From an uncultured Kineosporia sp. (GTDB lineage: Bacteria > Actinomycetota > Actinomycetes > Actinomycetales > Kineosporiaceae), in NCBI GenBank assembly GCA_937859855.1, contig CALMAR010000397.1:1-9044 (forward strand): 9,044 nucleotides of DNA, read 5' to 3'. Numbering within the stretch: position 1 is the first letter of the stretch; the number at the start of each line of letters is the position of its first letter. Below the pieces are notes generated by a model, which was not told where the DNA came from, searched no databases, and saw nothing but the letters and a program-made list of their open reading frames with translations. Position numbers and translations under genes: made by a program. Shown in pieces: positions 1-6,308 of the stretch.

Positions 1-37
1 GCGGCCCCCCCCTCCGTGTGCTCTCAGGTGCAGCCGA

Positions 38-75
38 CCGGTACAGGACCGGCCATCACGGTCCATCCGTACCGG
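38..75. terminator. Long imperfect hairpin downstream of htrA (candidate terminator or structured RNA end)
   Basis: The arm CCGGTAC at 38-44 pairs with GTACCGG at 69-75. Inside it GGACCG at 46-51 pairs with CGGTCC at 59-64, leaving a 7-nt loop and a small asymmetric bulge. This makes 13 base pairs in 38 nt, about 85 bp past the htrA stop in the direction of htrA transcription. No U-tract follows, which is common for actinobacterial terminators. A role as terminator is inferred from position and structure only. Confidence 0.4.
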
Positions 76-117
76 CCTCACGCATTGCTGCGCAGGCGCT
101 CACTGAGAGCTGACCCG

Positions 118-154
118 CCCCCGGAACCGGGGGAGTGCCGAGGGCGGGGGCCCT
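118..154 (-). terminator. Two adjacent GC hairpins just after the htrA stop
   Basis: CCCCCG at 118-123 pairs with CGGGGG at 128-133 around a 4-nt loop, and AGGGC at 141-145 pairs with GCCCT at 150-154. GCCCCCG at 117-123 can alternatively pair with CGGGGGC at 145-151. The cluster begins 5 bp beyond the htrA stop codon, where a rho-independent-like terminator is expected. No clear U-run is present, and in such GC-rich DNA short stems arise easily, so this is tentative. Confidence 0.35.
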
Positions 155-158
155 GCGC

Positions 159-1898
159 TTATCCGGTGGTGGCGGGCTTGGTTCCAAGCGTCACCGTGAT
201 GTCCTGGCTCCTGCCATTCCGGATCACGGTCAGCTTCACCGCGGTGCCCGGAGAGCGCTGCCGCAGCTGCCCGACCAGAGACGACTGGCCGTTCACGAAC
301 TCGCCGTCCACCGCGATGATCGCGTCGCCACCCTTCAGGCCGGCCTTGGCTGCCGGTGCGCCGCTGGTGACGGCCTTGATCTGGGCCGCGTTCCGGCTGG
401 CGCCACCGACGGTGACCGTGCCGTCCTGACCCAGGATGACTCCAAGGTAGGAATGCTTGACCGTGCCACTCTTGATCAGCTGCGAGCTGACGTCCTTGAC
501 CTCGTCGATGGGGATGGCGAAACCAAGACCGATGCTGCCGGATTGGCTGCTCTGACCGAACATGCTGCTGGAATCCAGGCTGGCGATCGACGACGGGATG
601 CCGATCACCCGGCCCTGCGCATCCACCAGCGCACCCCCGCTGTTACCGGGATTCACCGCCGCATCGGTCTGGATGGCGTCGGTGATCACCGGCTCGCTGG
701 TGCTGCCGCCGCTGAGCGGGTTACTGGACTCCGACGCCGATGTGGTCACTGGGCGGTCCAGCGCGCTGATGATGCCGGTGGTCACGGTTCCGGCCAGTTC
801 GAGCGGGTTACCGACCGCCATCACCGGGTCGCCGACCTTGGCCGCTTGGGAGTTGCCCAGCGTGGCCGGGGTCAGGTCCGACGGCGGGTTCGAAATCTTG
901 ATCACCGCCAGGTCGGTGGCCGAGTCGGTGCCGACGACACTTGCGTCATAGGTACGCCCATCGTTCAGCGTCACCTTGACCGTGGCATTCGAACCGGCTC
1001 CGGTCACCACGTGGTTGTTGGTGGCGATCCGGCCTTCCTTGTCCAGGATCACGCCGGAGCCCGCGCCCTCACCCTGCTGGGTGGAGACTGTGACCGCGAC
1101 CACGCTCGGCTCGACCGCGCTGGCCACCGCGTTCCAGTTCGGGTTGCTGGTGCTGCTGCTGGATACCGGTGCCTTCGCCTGCGGCGACGAGCTCTGGCTG
1201 GTGGCGGCGGTGCCGCTACTGGTCACCGTGTCGTCGTCGGTCGCCTTCAGCACGCCGGCCGTGAGCAGGCTGGCCAGTACGGCGGCACCAGCGCCCATCG
1301 CCACCACGCCTCCCCATCCAGGACGACGCGGCTCCCGCCGGGGCGGAGCGGGCGGCCCGCCGAAGGAACCACTGCCGCTGGCAGTCTGAGCCGGAGCTTG
1401 ACCCGGCAGCGGCATGGTGGTGGTGCTGCCGTAGGAGGTCGGCTGGCCCGGCGCCTGAGGGTGACCGGATGGGCCATAACCCTGGGACCCGGCTGAGCCA
1501 GGCAGATAACCGGCGGCGCTGGACCCATAACCGGACGGGCCGTAACCGGTCGTCCCGGCGCCGGACTGATCCTGGTCCGGCCCGGACCAGGACGAATAGC
1601 CGACCGGCGCCTGGCCGGAGGCGCCGGAGTGGACGGGCGGATAACTGGCCGCTGGCTGGCGGCCGGAGTCACTCTGGCCGTCGGACGGCGCTGGCGGGGC
1701 CAGGTCGCTGCGCCGGGCCCAGGTGTAGCCGGTGCTCTCCTGGCTGGCGGCGGTTCCGTGGTCCCCGGCGGTCCCATGGCTTTCAGTGGTCCCACGCCTT
1801 TCGGCGGTCCCATGGTCCTCGGCGGTCCCATGCTCCTGGACGGGCAGGCGGTCGCCTGCGTCGGAGTCATGTGCTGTCTGCGTCATTGTGTTTCTCAC
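159..1898 (-). CDS. Membrane-anchored HtrA/DegP-like serine protease with PDZ domain (PepD/DegP family)
   Basis: This is a 579-aa trypsin-like S1C protease that probably degrades or refolds damaged envelope proteins on the outer face of the membrane. The long N-terminus (1-195) is predicted cytoplasmic and disordered: an HGTA-type hexapeptide repeat at about 23-52, then a Gly/Ser/Tyr/Pro-rich stretch with YGPSG motifs. One TM segment lies at about 197-218, followed by a Ser/Thr linker. The protease domain (about 255-470) shows the full triad: His296 in TNNHVV, Asp329 in SATDLAV and Ser420 in NPGNSGGAL. A single PDZ domain occupies about 480-572. Start: GTG at 1898 has GAGG 5 nt upstream; an ATG at 1886 (residue 5) is a possible alternative. 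The stop is TAA. It lies 112 bp downstream of a response regulator/histidine kinase pair, the order seen in mycobacterial mprA-mprB-pepD, which suggests control by that pair. Family assignment is firm; orthology to pepD is inferred. Confidence 0.95.
   Translation of the reverse strand: MRNTMTQTAHDSDAGDRLPVQEHGTAEDHGTAERRGTTESHGTAGDHGTAASQESTGYTWARRSDLAPPAPSDGQSDSGRQPAASYPPVHSGASGQAPVGYSSWSGPDQDQSGAGTTGYGPSGYGSSAAGYLPGSAGSQGYGPSGHPQAPGQPTSYGSTTTMPLPGQAPAQTASGSGSFGGPPAPPRREPRRPGWGGVVAMGAGAAVLASLLTAGVLKATDDDTVTSSGTAATSQSSSPQAKAPVSSSSTSNPNWNAVASAVEPSVVAVTVSTQQGEGAGSGVILDKEGRIATNNHVVTGAGSNATVKVTLNDGRTYDASVVGTDSATDLAVIKISNPPSDLTPATLGNSQAAKVGDPVMAVGNPLELAGTVTTGIISALDRPVTTSASESSNPLSGGSTSEPVITDAIQTDAAVNPGNSGGALVDAQGRVIGIPSSIASLDSSSMFGQSSQSGSIGLGFAIPIDEVKDVSSQLIKSGTVKHSYLGVILGQDGTVTVGGASRNAAQIKAVTSGAPAAKAGLKGGDAIIAVDGEFVNGQSSLVGQLRQRSPGTAVKLTVIRNGRSQDITVTLGTKPATTG
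1750..1839 (-). repeat. Five tandem 18-bp units inside htrA, encoding an HGTA hexapeptide repeat
   Basis: Units at 1750-1767, 1768-1785, 1786-1803, 1804-1821 and 1822-1839 resemble GCGGTCCCATGGTCCTCG on the plus strand, with several substitutions between copies. On the minus strand they encode hexapeptides of the type HGTA followed by two variable residues (ED, ER, ES, GD). The repeat is in frame and lies in the predicted cytoplasmic tail, so copy-number change would alter tail length without disrupting the protease. Confidence 0.85.
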
Positions 1899-1929
1899 CC
1901 TCGCCTCGGTCTGACTGCGATCAGTTCAC

Positions 1930-1945
1930 TCCCGATCTCTCGGGA
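1930..1945. promoter_or_regulatory. Hairpin/dyad in the htrA leader
   Basis: TCCCGA at 1930-1935 and TCGGGA at 1940-1945 are exact inverted repeats around a TCTC loop, 32-47 bp upstream of the htrA GTG. It adjoins ATTGCCTG at 1945-1952, which is also found upstream of the response regulator. It could be an operator, part of the 5' leader, or a weak terminator of the kinase transcript. I could not identify clear -35 and -10 boxes in this 112-bp gap. Confidence 0.35.
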
Positions 1946-2010
1946 TTGCCTGCGCTGATTCTGGGAACTGGCTGAGAGATGGGCAGGGCCGGCCGGAATG
2001 ACCCGCGCGG

Positions 2011-3618
2011 CTATCGGATCCGGCCCGGCGCTGGGCTGATGATCGGAGTGACGTCGACGGCGTCGTCCAGCTCCTCGGCGTCGTCCAGCTCCTCAGCGTC
2101 GTCCAGGTCAGGGGCAGCGTCCTGATCCGGCACCGCTGGCGCCAGCGGCAGCTCCACCCGGAAGGTGGCGCCTCCGCCTGCGGTGCTGGTGACCCCGACC
2201 CGGCCCGCATGAGCAGCCACCACGGTGGCGACGATCGACAGACCCAGCCCGGAGCCTCCGCCCTGACCGCGGGCCCGCGACGAGTCGACCCGGTAGAACC
2301 GCTCGAACACCTTCTCGGCCTCGTCACCGGGCAGGCCGCGGCCGTGGTCGCGCACCTCCAGCACGGCCAGTTGCCCGGAGGTGCCGACGCCGATCTCGAT
2401 CGGGCTGCCGCCCGGCGTGTGCCGGACGGCGTTGGCGACCAGGTTGGCCACCACCTGCCGCAACCGGCTGTCATCACCGATCACCATGGCCGGAGCGGGG
2501 CCATGGCCGGGCGCCAGCCCAGTCAGGGTGACCTCACGGTCCGGCGCCAGTCCGCGAGCGTCGTAGGCGGCGTCGCCGGCCAGCACGGCCAGGTCCACCG
2601 GCTCCAGCTTGGCCGGGCGCTGCTCGTCCAGCCGGGCCAGCAGCAGCAGGTCCTCGACCAGGCCGCCCATCCGCCGGGCCTCGTCCTCGATCCGGGTCAT
2701 CGTCCGGGCCACGTCGTCCGGCTGACTGACCGCGCCCTGCCGGTACAGCTCGGCGTACCCGCGGATCGAGGCCAGCGGCGTGCGCAGTTCGTGTGAGGCG
2801 TCGGCGGCGAACCGGCGGGTGCGTTGTTCACTGGCCTCGCGCAGCCGGAAGGCGTTCTCGATCTGCGACAGCATGCCGTTGAGGGACGACGTCAGGCGGC
2901 CGACCTCGGTCGACGTGGGATGGCCGGGCACCCGGCGGGACAGGTCGCCTGCTGCGATCGCGGCCGCCGTCTCCTCCACCTCCACCAGGGGTACGAAAGC
3001 CCGCCTGATGGCCAGCCAGCCGAGTACGGCGCAGACCCCGGTGATCAGGACGCCGAACAGCAGGACCAGCAGCCGGAGCTGCCGGGTGGCGTCCTCCACC
3101 GTGTCCAGCGGCAGGGCGATCTGTACGCTCCCGCTCTCGTCGTTGGTGAAAGCTGCCGCCTGTGACGGCAGCGGAACTGCGATCACCCTCCAGGTCCGGT
3201 CACCGGATACCGATCGGACCGTGAAAGCGTGGCCCCCCCGGCTCGCTGCCTGCTTGTTGGTCATCGGCCCGAGCGCCGGCTTCGGCCGATTCGCCGGGGT
3301 GACCATCTGGTCTGAGCCGCCGCCACTGTCGTATGTGGGCAGGACGGCGTACTGGGACAGCGGCCCGCGGGACTCGTTCGGCATGGCCGCGCTGCGAGCC
3401 ACATCCCGGAGCACGCCGGGCAGATCCTGGGTGGCCGCCACCAGCTGGTCGTCTACTTTGGCCAGCAGTTGCCGGTGTAGTACGTACTGGGTGGCCAGCC
3501 CGGTGAAGGCCAGAGCCGCCACCAGGAGAACGACCAGAATGGCGACCAGCCGGGTGCGCAGCGGAACCTGGTCGAGCCGGTCGGCGGTTCGCCGTCGTAG
3601 CGAGATCTGAGAACTCAC
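2011..3618 (-). CDS. Membrane sensor histidine kinase (HAMP, HisKA, HATPase_c)
   Basis: This 535-aa protein is the partner of the response regulator encoded 10 bp upstream. It autophosphorylates on a histidine and passes the phosphate to the regulator. TM1 is at about 24-46, an extracytoplasmic sensor region of about 130 residues follows, and TM2 is at about 181-203. HAMP spans about 204-257. The H-box is DASHELRTPL with His276. The ATPase domain has the N-box (Asn392, Asn396), the G1 box at DHGRGLP (Asp424), the F-box at FERFYR and the G2 box GSGLGLSIV. All key residues are intact. It starts with GTG at 3618; only a weak RBS is visible, consistent with coupling to the upstream stop. The odd part is an acidic C-terminal tail (about 503-522) built from repeated ELDDA units after the ATPase domain, absent from typical kinases of this class. 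The layout resembles MprB/PhoR/TrcS kinases; the signal it senses cannot be told from sequence. Confidence 0.95.
   Translation of the reverse strand: MSSQISLRRRTADRLDQVPLRTRLVAILVVLLVAALAFTGLATQYVLHRQLLAKVDDQLVAATQDLPGVLRDVARSAAMPNESRGPLSQYAVLPTYDSGGGSDQMVTPANRPKPALGPMTNKQAASRGGHAFTVRSVSGDRTWRVIAVPLPSQAAAFTNDESGSVQIALPLDTVEDATRQLRLLVLLFGVLITGVCAVLGWLAIRRAFVPLVEVEETAAAIAAGDLSRRVPGHPTSTEVGRLTSSLNGMLSQIENAFRLREASEQRTRRFAADASHELRTPLASIRGYAELYRQGAVSQPDDVARTMTRIEDEARRMGGLVEDLLLLARLDEQRPAKLEPVDLAVLAGDAAYDARGLAPDREVTLTGLAPGHGPAPAMVIGDDSRLRQVVANLVANAVRHTPGGSPIEIGVGTSGQLAVLEVRDHGRGLPGDEAEKVFERFYRVDSSRARGQGGGSGLGLSIVATVVAAHAGRVGVTSTAGGGATFRVELPLAPAVPDQDAAPDLDDAEELDDAEELDDAVDVTPIISPAPGRIR
2060..2107 (-). 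repeat. 18-bp tandem repeat at the 3' end of the kinase gene, encoding an acidic tail
   Basis: Two near-identical 18-bp units (2060-2077 and 2078-2095, one mismatch) and a partial third (from 2096 to about 2107) read GCGTCGTCCAGCTCCTCG on the plus strand. On the minus strand they encode repeated DDAEEL hexapeptides giving a strongly acidic tail. The near-identity at DNA level suggests a recent slippage duplication. Confidence 0.85.
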
Positions 3619-3628
3619 GGCGTCAAGC

Positions 3629-4336
3629 TCAGACCTGTGGGGGCAGCCGCAGCACGTAGCCGACCCCGCGCTTGGTGTGGATGAGGGGCGGCTCGGTGGC
3701 GTCCACCTTGCGCCGCAGGTAGGAGATGTAGGACTCGACGATGCCGGCTTCGCCGTTGAAGTCGTAGTTCCAGACGTGGTCCAGGATCTGGGACTTGGAC
3801 AGCACCCGGTTCGGGTTGAGCATCAGGTAGCGCAGCAGCTTGAACTCCGTGGGGGAGAGGTCGATCATCCGCCCGGCCCGGTGTACCTCGTGCGAGTCCT
3901 CGTCCATCTCCAGGTCGTGGAAGATCATCCGGCCGTTTCCGGCGTCGGTGGCTACGCCGGTCCGGCGCAGCACGGCCCGGATCCGGGCCACCACCTCTTC
4001 CAGGCTGAACGGCTTGGTCACGTAGTCGTCGCCGCCGACGGTCAGGCCGGTGACCTTGTCGCCGGTCTCGTCCCGCGCGGTCAGGAACAGCACCGGGATG
4101 TCGCGGCCGCGCTCGCGCAGCTTGCGGGTGACGGTGAAACCGTCCATGTCGGGCATCATCACGTCGAGCACGACCAGGTCGGGCCGGTGCTGCTCGGCGA
4201 GCTTCAGGGCCTCGCCGCCGTCAGATGCGGGCCACACCTCGAAGCCGGCGAAGCGCAGGCTTGTGGTCAGCAACTCGCGGATGTTGGGCTCGTCGTCGAC
4301 CACGAGCAGCTTCGCCTCAGGGTTCTTGTCCGCCAC
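3629..4336 (-). CDS. OmpR/PhoP-family response regulator (PhoP/TrcR-like)
   Basis: This 235-aa DNA-binding response regulator has an N-terminal receiver domain (about 9-120) with acidic pocket Asp14 and Asp15, phosphoacceptor Asp58 in LDVMMPDMDGF, Thr86 in FLTARD and Lys108 in VTKPF. The C-terminal winged-helix domain (about 135-232) has SPTEFKLLRYL, the recognition-helix region around VESYISYLRRKVD and the wing HTKRGVGYVLR. The signatures GGDDYVTKPFSLEEVVAR and LSPTEFKLLRYLMLN resemble mycobacterial PhoP and TrcR more than MprA. The start is GTG at 4336 with no good Shine-Dalgarno; a GATACT box sits 6 nt before it, which would allow a leaderless transcript. The histidine kinase follows after 10 bp, so the two form an operon. 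A direct and inverted repeat upstream suggests autoregulation. Family is firm; the exact orthologue is not. Confidence 0.96.
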   Translation of the reverse strand: MADKNPEAKLLVVDDEPNIRELLTTSLRFAGFEVWPASDGGEALKLAEQHRPDLVVLDVMMPDMDGFTVTRKLRERGRDIPVLFLTARDETGDKVTGLTVGGDDYVTKPFSLEEVVARIRAVLRRTGVATDAGNGRMIFHDLEMDEDSHEVHRAGRMIDLSPTEFKLLRYLMLNPNRVLSKSQILDHVWNYDFNGEAGIVESYISYLRRKVDATEPPLIHTKRGVGYVLRLPPQV

Positions 4337-4342
4337 GGGTCG

Positions 4343-4374
4343 AGTATCAATGCCCAGTCTGGGTATTGCCTGGG
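4343..4374 (-). promoter_or_regulatory. Putative promoter/operator of the response regulator operon
   Basis: Read on the minus strand, TCCCAGG and ACCCAGA form two 7-bp direct repeats separated by 4 bp (CCCAG at 4374-4370 and 4363-4359, an 11-bp period). This is the spacing known for PhoP-type dimers. The same region holds an inverted repeat at 4348-4368, with arms CAATACCCA and TGGGCATTG, one mismatch and a 3-nt centre. GATACT at 4348-4343 is a possible -10 box ending 6 nt before the GTG. No recognisable -35 is seen. The inverted repeat could instead act as a terminator hairpin for the upstream propeller gene. All roles are inferred. Confidence 0.4.
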
Positions 4375-4402
4375 ACTTACCGGTGAGAGCGGCGACCTCT
4401 GC

Positions 4403-6208
4403 TCAGTGCAGCTGGATGGACTGCGTATCGGCGTCCTGGTTAGGGGCGGTCACTCCTGGCTTGCCGCGGAAGTCGGTCCAGTTCGGATGCAGCTTGAGAT
4501 CACTGCCTAGGGCGGCGCCGGTGTAGTCGCCGATGAAGACGCCCTGAACCTCGTTGCCCTCGTCGTCGGCGGAGACGAACTGGATCTGTGGGTTCGAGGA
4601 CTGCGTGGTGATGCGGTGGATCGGCAGTGAGCGCGACATGGCCGCGCCGGACGACGTCCAGTAGGCGTAGTCCAGGTTCACCCCAGCGGGATCCCAGTGG
4701 CGGGTGTACGACGTCAGCGCGGCCACTCCGCGGTGGATGGCCACCGCCCCGAAGACCTCATCCTGGGGGGTCCCGATGGCGATCGGCGGAGTCCATCGCG
4801 AACCGTCCGCGGACGCGGAGACGATGTTGTCACCGTTGCTGGCGATCGACTCCCCGGTCGCTGGGTCATATCTGCCGTTACGGTCGTCGGCCCAGGTGAT
4901 GGCCAGCAGGCCGGTGACGGTGTCGTAGGCCAGCTGCGGGTAGCTGTTGATCCGGAAGTTCTCCCCGGTCAGGGTCAGTGTGCCGAGCGGCTCGTTGAAC
5001 GGGAAGTCGTAGTTGGTTCCGATGATGTGCTGGCTGAAGGTCCGGCCGTGATCCTTCGAGGTCGCGACCACGGTGACGTCGCGGTCGGTGACGCCGTATG
5101 CGTCGCAGCTCAAGTTCTGGCAGACCTCGCCCTCGTAGCCGATGTACAGAGTGCCGTCGTTGCCGACCTGCGGGTTGGAACCCTGCGAGAAGGGCGTGAG
5201 GCCACCGGCTTTGAAGTTGTCCAGGGTGGTGTCGACCCGGCGGAACCTGGAGAAGGTGCGGCCGTAGTTCGAGCTGCTGGCGATCACGATCGGCGATTCC
5301 AGATAACTGGCATCGGCGTTGTCGGCGAAGCGGGTCCAGGTGACGTAGACCCGGCCGCTGGAGTGGTCGGCGGCCAGCCAGATCTTGTCATTGAAGAATT
5401 GACTGGGGAGCAAGTTGCCCGCCCGGTCGGTACCGTCCACCTGGATCAGCACCGGCTCGCTCCAGTGCAGGCCTCCATCGTGAGACACGTTCAGCGCGAT
5501 CCCGTTCGCTGCTTCCGTGCCAGTGCCGGTGGGCAGGCCCCGGCTGAACACGATGTTTCCGTAGTAGACGGTGTTGTGCGGACCGAAGGCGAGCACCGGG
5601 TCACCGGCCGAGTCCATCTGCGCGAAAGCGCCGGTGCCCCCGGTCACGTTGGTCAGGTGCGGCAGCTGGATGTTCTTCCAGCTGATCCCGCCGTCGAACG
5701 AGGTGTAGGCCCAGCCGGTGGCGTCGTTGCGCTGCTCGTTGGGGTTGTAGATCCGATAGTCGTTGGTGCCCGCGACCAGGTTCTTCGGGTTCTCCGGGTT
5801 GACCGCGATGGTGTTCTCGTTCTGGGCTGTGCTGCAGCCCTGCTGGGTACCGGTGGTGACGATCGCGTCGCCGTTGATCTGATCGACGTTGGGCGCGATC
5901 GGGCGGTAGGGATTGGGCTTTCCGATCCCGGCCTGGCACAACGCCGAGAGGCCCGGCGGTTCGACGGCGCGGTCGGTGTCCTTCTCGGACAGGACTGCCT
6001 TCAGGCCGGGGCTGCGTCGCTGGTCGGGCAGCTCCCCTGCTGCTCTTGGGCGGGCGGTGGCGGTCGCTGATCGGGTGTGAGCCGGATCGTTGGGCGTCGG
6101 TTTGGACGTCGCCGCGTGCGCCGCGCCTGGGCTGGCCACGAGCAGCACGAACGCGCTGGAAGCCGCCAGAAAACCAAGAGAAACGCCAGAACCCAGACGT
6201 CGAGACAC
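4403..6208 (-). CDS. Secreted Asp-box (BNR) beta-propeller protein, sialidase-like fold
   Basis: This 601-aa protein is probably exported by Sec and released or held at the cell surface. The N-terminus MSRRLGSG plus a hydrophobic core and AHA|A at about residue 32 forms a clear signal peptide. A Thr/Pro/Arg-rich linker follows, then a propeller from about 120 to 585. Asp-box motifs are visible at 170-177 (SFDGGISW), 242-249 (SHDGGLHW), 312-319 (SSNYGRTF), 384-391 (SKDHGRTF) and a degenerate one near 466-472. Four cysteines (91, 125, 363, 368) could form two disulfides. I see no FRIP motif and no LPXTG sorting signal, so sialidase activity should not be assumed. Start: the frame stays open to an ATG at 6388, but GTG 6208 has GAAAGG 8 nt upstream and puts the signal peptide at the N-terminus; the longer start would overlap a vapC relic. 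The gene ends 66 bp before the response regulator. Substrate is unknown. Confidence 0.88.
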   Translation of the reverse strand: MSRRLGSGVSLGFLAASSAFVLLVASPGAAHAATSKPTPNDPAHTRSATATARPRAAGELPDQRRSPGLKAVLSEKDTDRAVEPPGLSALCQAGIGKPNPYRPIAPNVDQINGDAIVTTGTQQGCSTAQNENTIAVNPENPKNLVAGTNDYRIYNPNEQRNDATGWAYTSFDGGISWKNIQLPHLTNVTGGTGAFAQMDSAGDPVLAFGPHNTVYYGNIVFSRGLPTGTGTEAANGIALNVSHDGGLHWSEPVLIQVDGTDRAGNLLPSQFFNDKIWLAADHSSGRVYVTWTRFADNADASYLESPIVIASSSNYGRTFSRFRRVDTTLDNFKAGGLTPFSQGSNPQVGNDGTLYIGYEGEVCQNLSCDAYGVTDRDVTVVATSKDHGRTFSQHIIGTNYDFPFNEPLGTLTLTGENFRINSYPQLAYDTVTGLLAITWADDRNGRYDPATGESIASNGDNIVSASADGSRWTPPIAIGTPQDEVFGAVAIHRGVAALTSYTRHWDPAGVNLDYAYWTSSGAAMSRSLPIHRITTQSSNPQIQFVSADDEGNEVQGVFIGDYTGAALGSDLKLHPNWTDFRGKPGVTAPNQDADTQSIQLH

Positions 6209-6216
6209 AGGCCGCA

Positions 6217-6222
6217 CCTTTC
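6217..6222 (-). promoter_or_regulatory. Ribosome binding site that fixes the propeller-protein start
   Basis: GAAAGG on the minus strand lies 8 nt before GTG 6208. It supports this start over the upstream ATG at 6388, which would add about 60 residues in front of a perfect signal peptide. Confidence 0.6.
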
Positions 6223-6255
6223 GCCGAATGTGCGCAAGTATGCCCACTTCCGGCC

Positions 6256-6278
6256 CGGCTGAGCGGTCCGCTGAGCCG
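6256..6278. promoter_or_regulatory. 23-bp dyad upstream of the propeller gene (candidate operator)
   Basis: The plus strand reads CGGCT-g-AGCGG-t-CCGCT-g-AGCCG. The outer 5-bp arms and the inner 5-bp arms are both complementary, with single G/G mismatches between them. It also contains a direct repeat of GCTGAGC at 6258-6264 and 6270-6276 (12-bp period). The centre lies about 59 bp upstream of GTG 6208, with a CATACT box (6242-6237, minus strand) between. A dyad of this size fits a dimeric regulator, but it could also be a leader hairpin. Confidence 0.4.
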
Positions 6279-6308
6279 AAATCTTCCTCCGGATGTATTT
6301 CAGGATCT

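Noticed and set aside
1..158. A short plus-strand gene at the left edge (frame 16-429)
   Set aside because: It runs into the antisense of htrA, has no RBS and no recognisable features; the region is better explained as the htrA 3' end with hairpins.
135..1496. 453-aa plus-strand open frame opposite htrA
   Set aside because: It is a GC-driven shadow: Arg/Gly/Ala/His-rich composition with no recognisable domain, wholly antisense to a protease with an intact catalytic triad.
1750..1839. CRISPR array
   Set aside because: The 18-bp units are contiguous without spacers and encode an in-frame peptide repeat.
3677..4510. 277-aa plus-strand open frame over the response regulator
   Set aside because: It is antisense to conserved receiver and winged-helix motifs and has no family features.
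4697..6070. 457-aa plus-strand open frame opposite the propeller gene
   Set aside because: Low-complexity Val/Gly/Asp/Arg composition and no domains; the opposite strand encodes clear Asp boxes.
6090..6308. Treating the whole 128-aa plus-strand frame ending at 6476 as an intact toxin gene
   Set aside because: Only the last 55 or so residues resemble VapC; the earlier part is antisense to the propeller signal-peptide region and has no PIN motifs.
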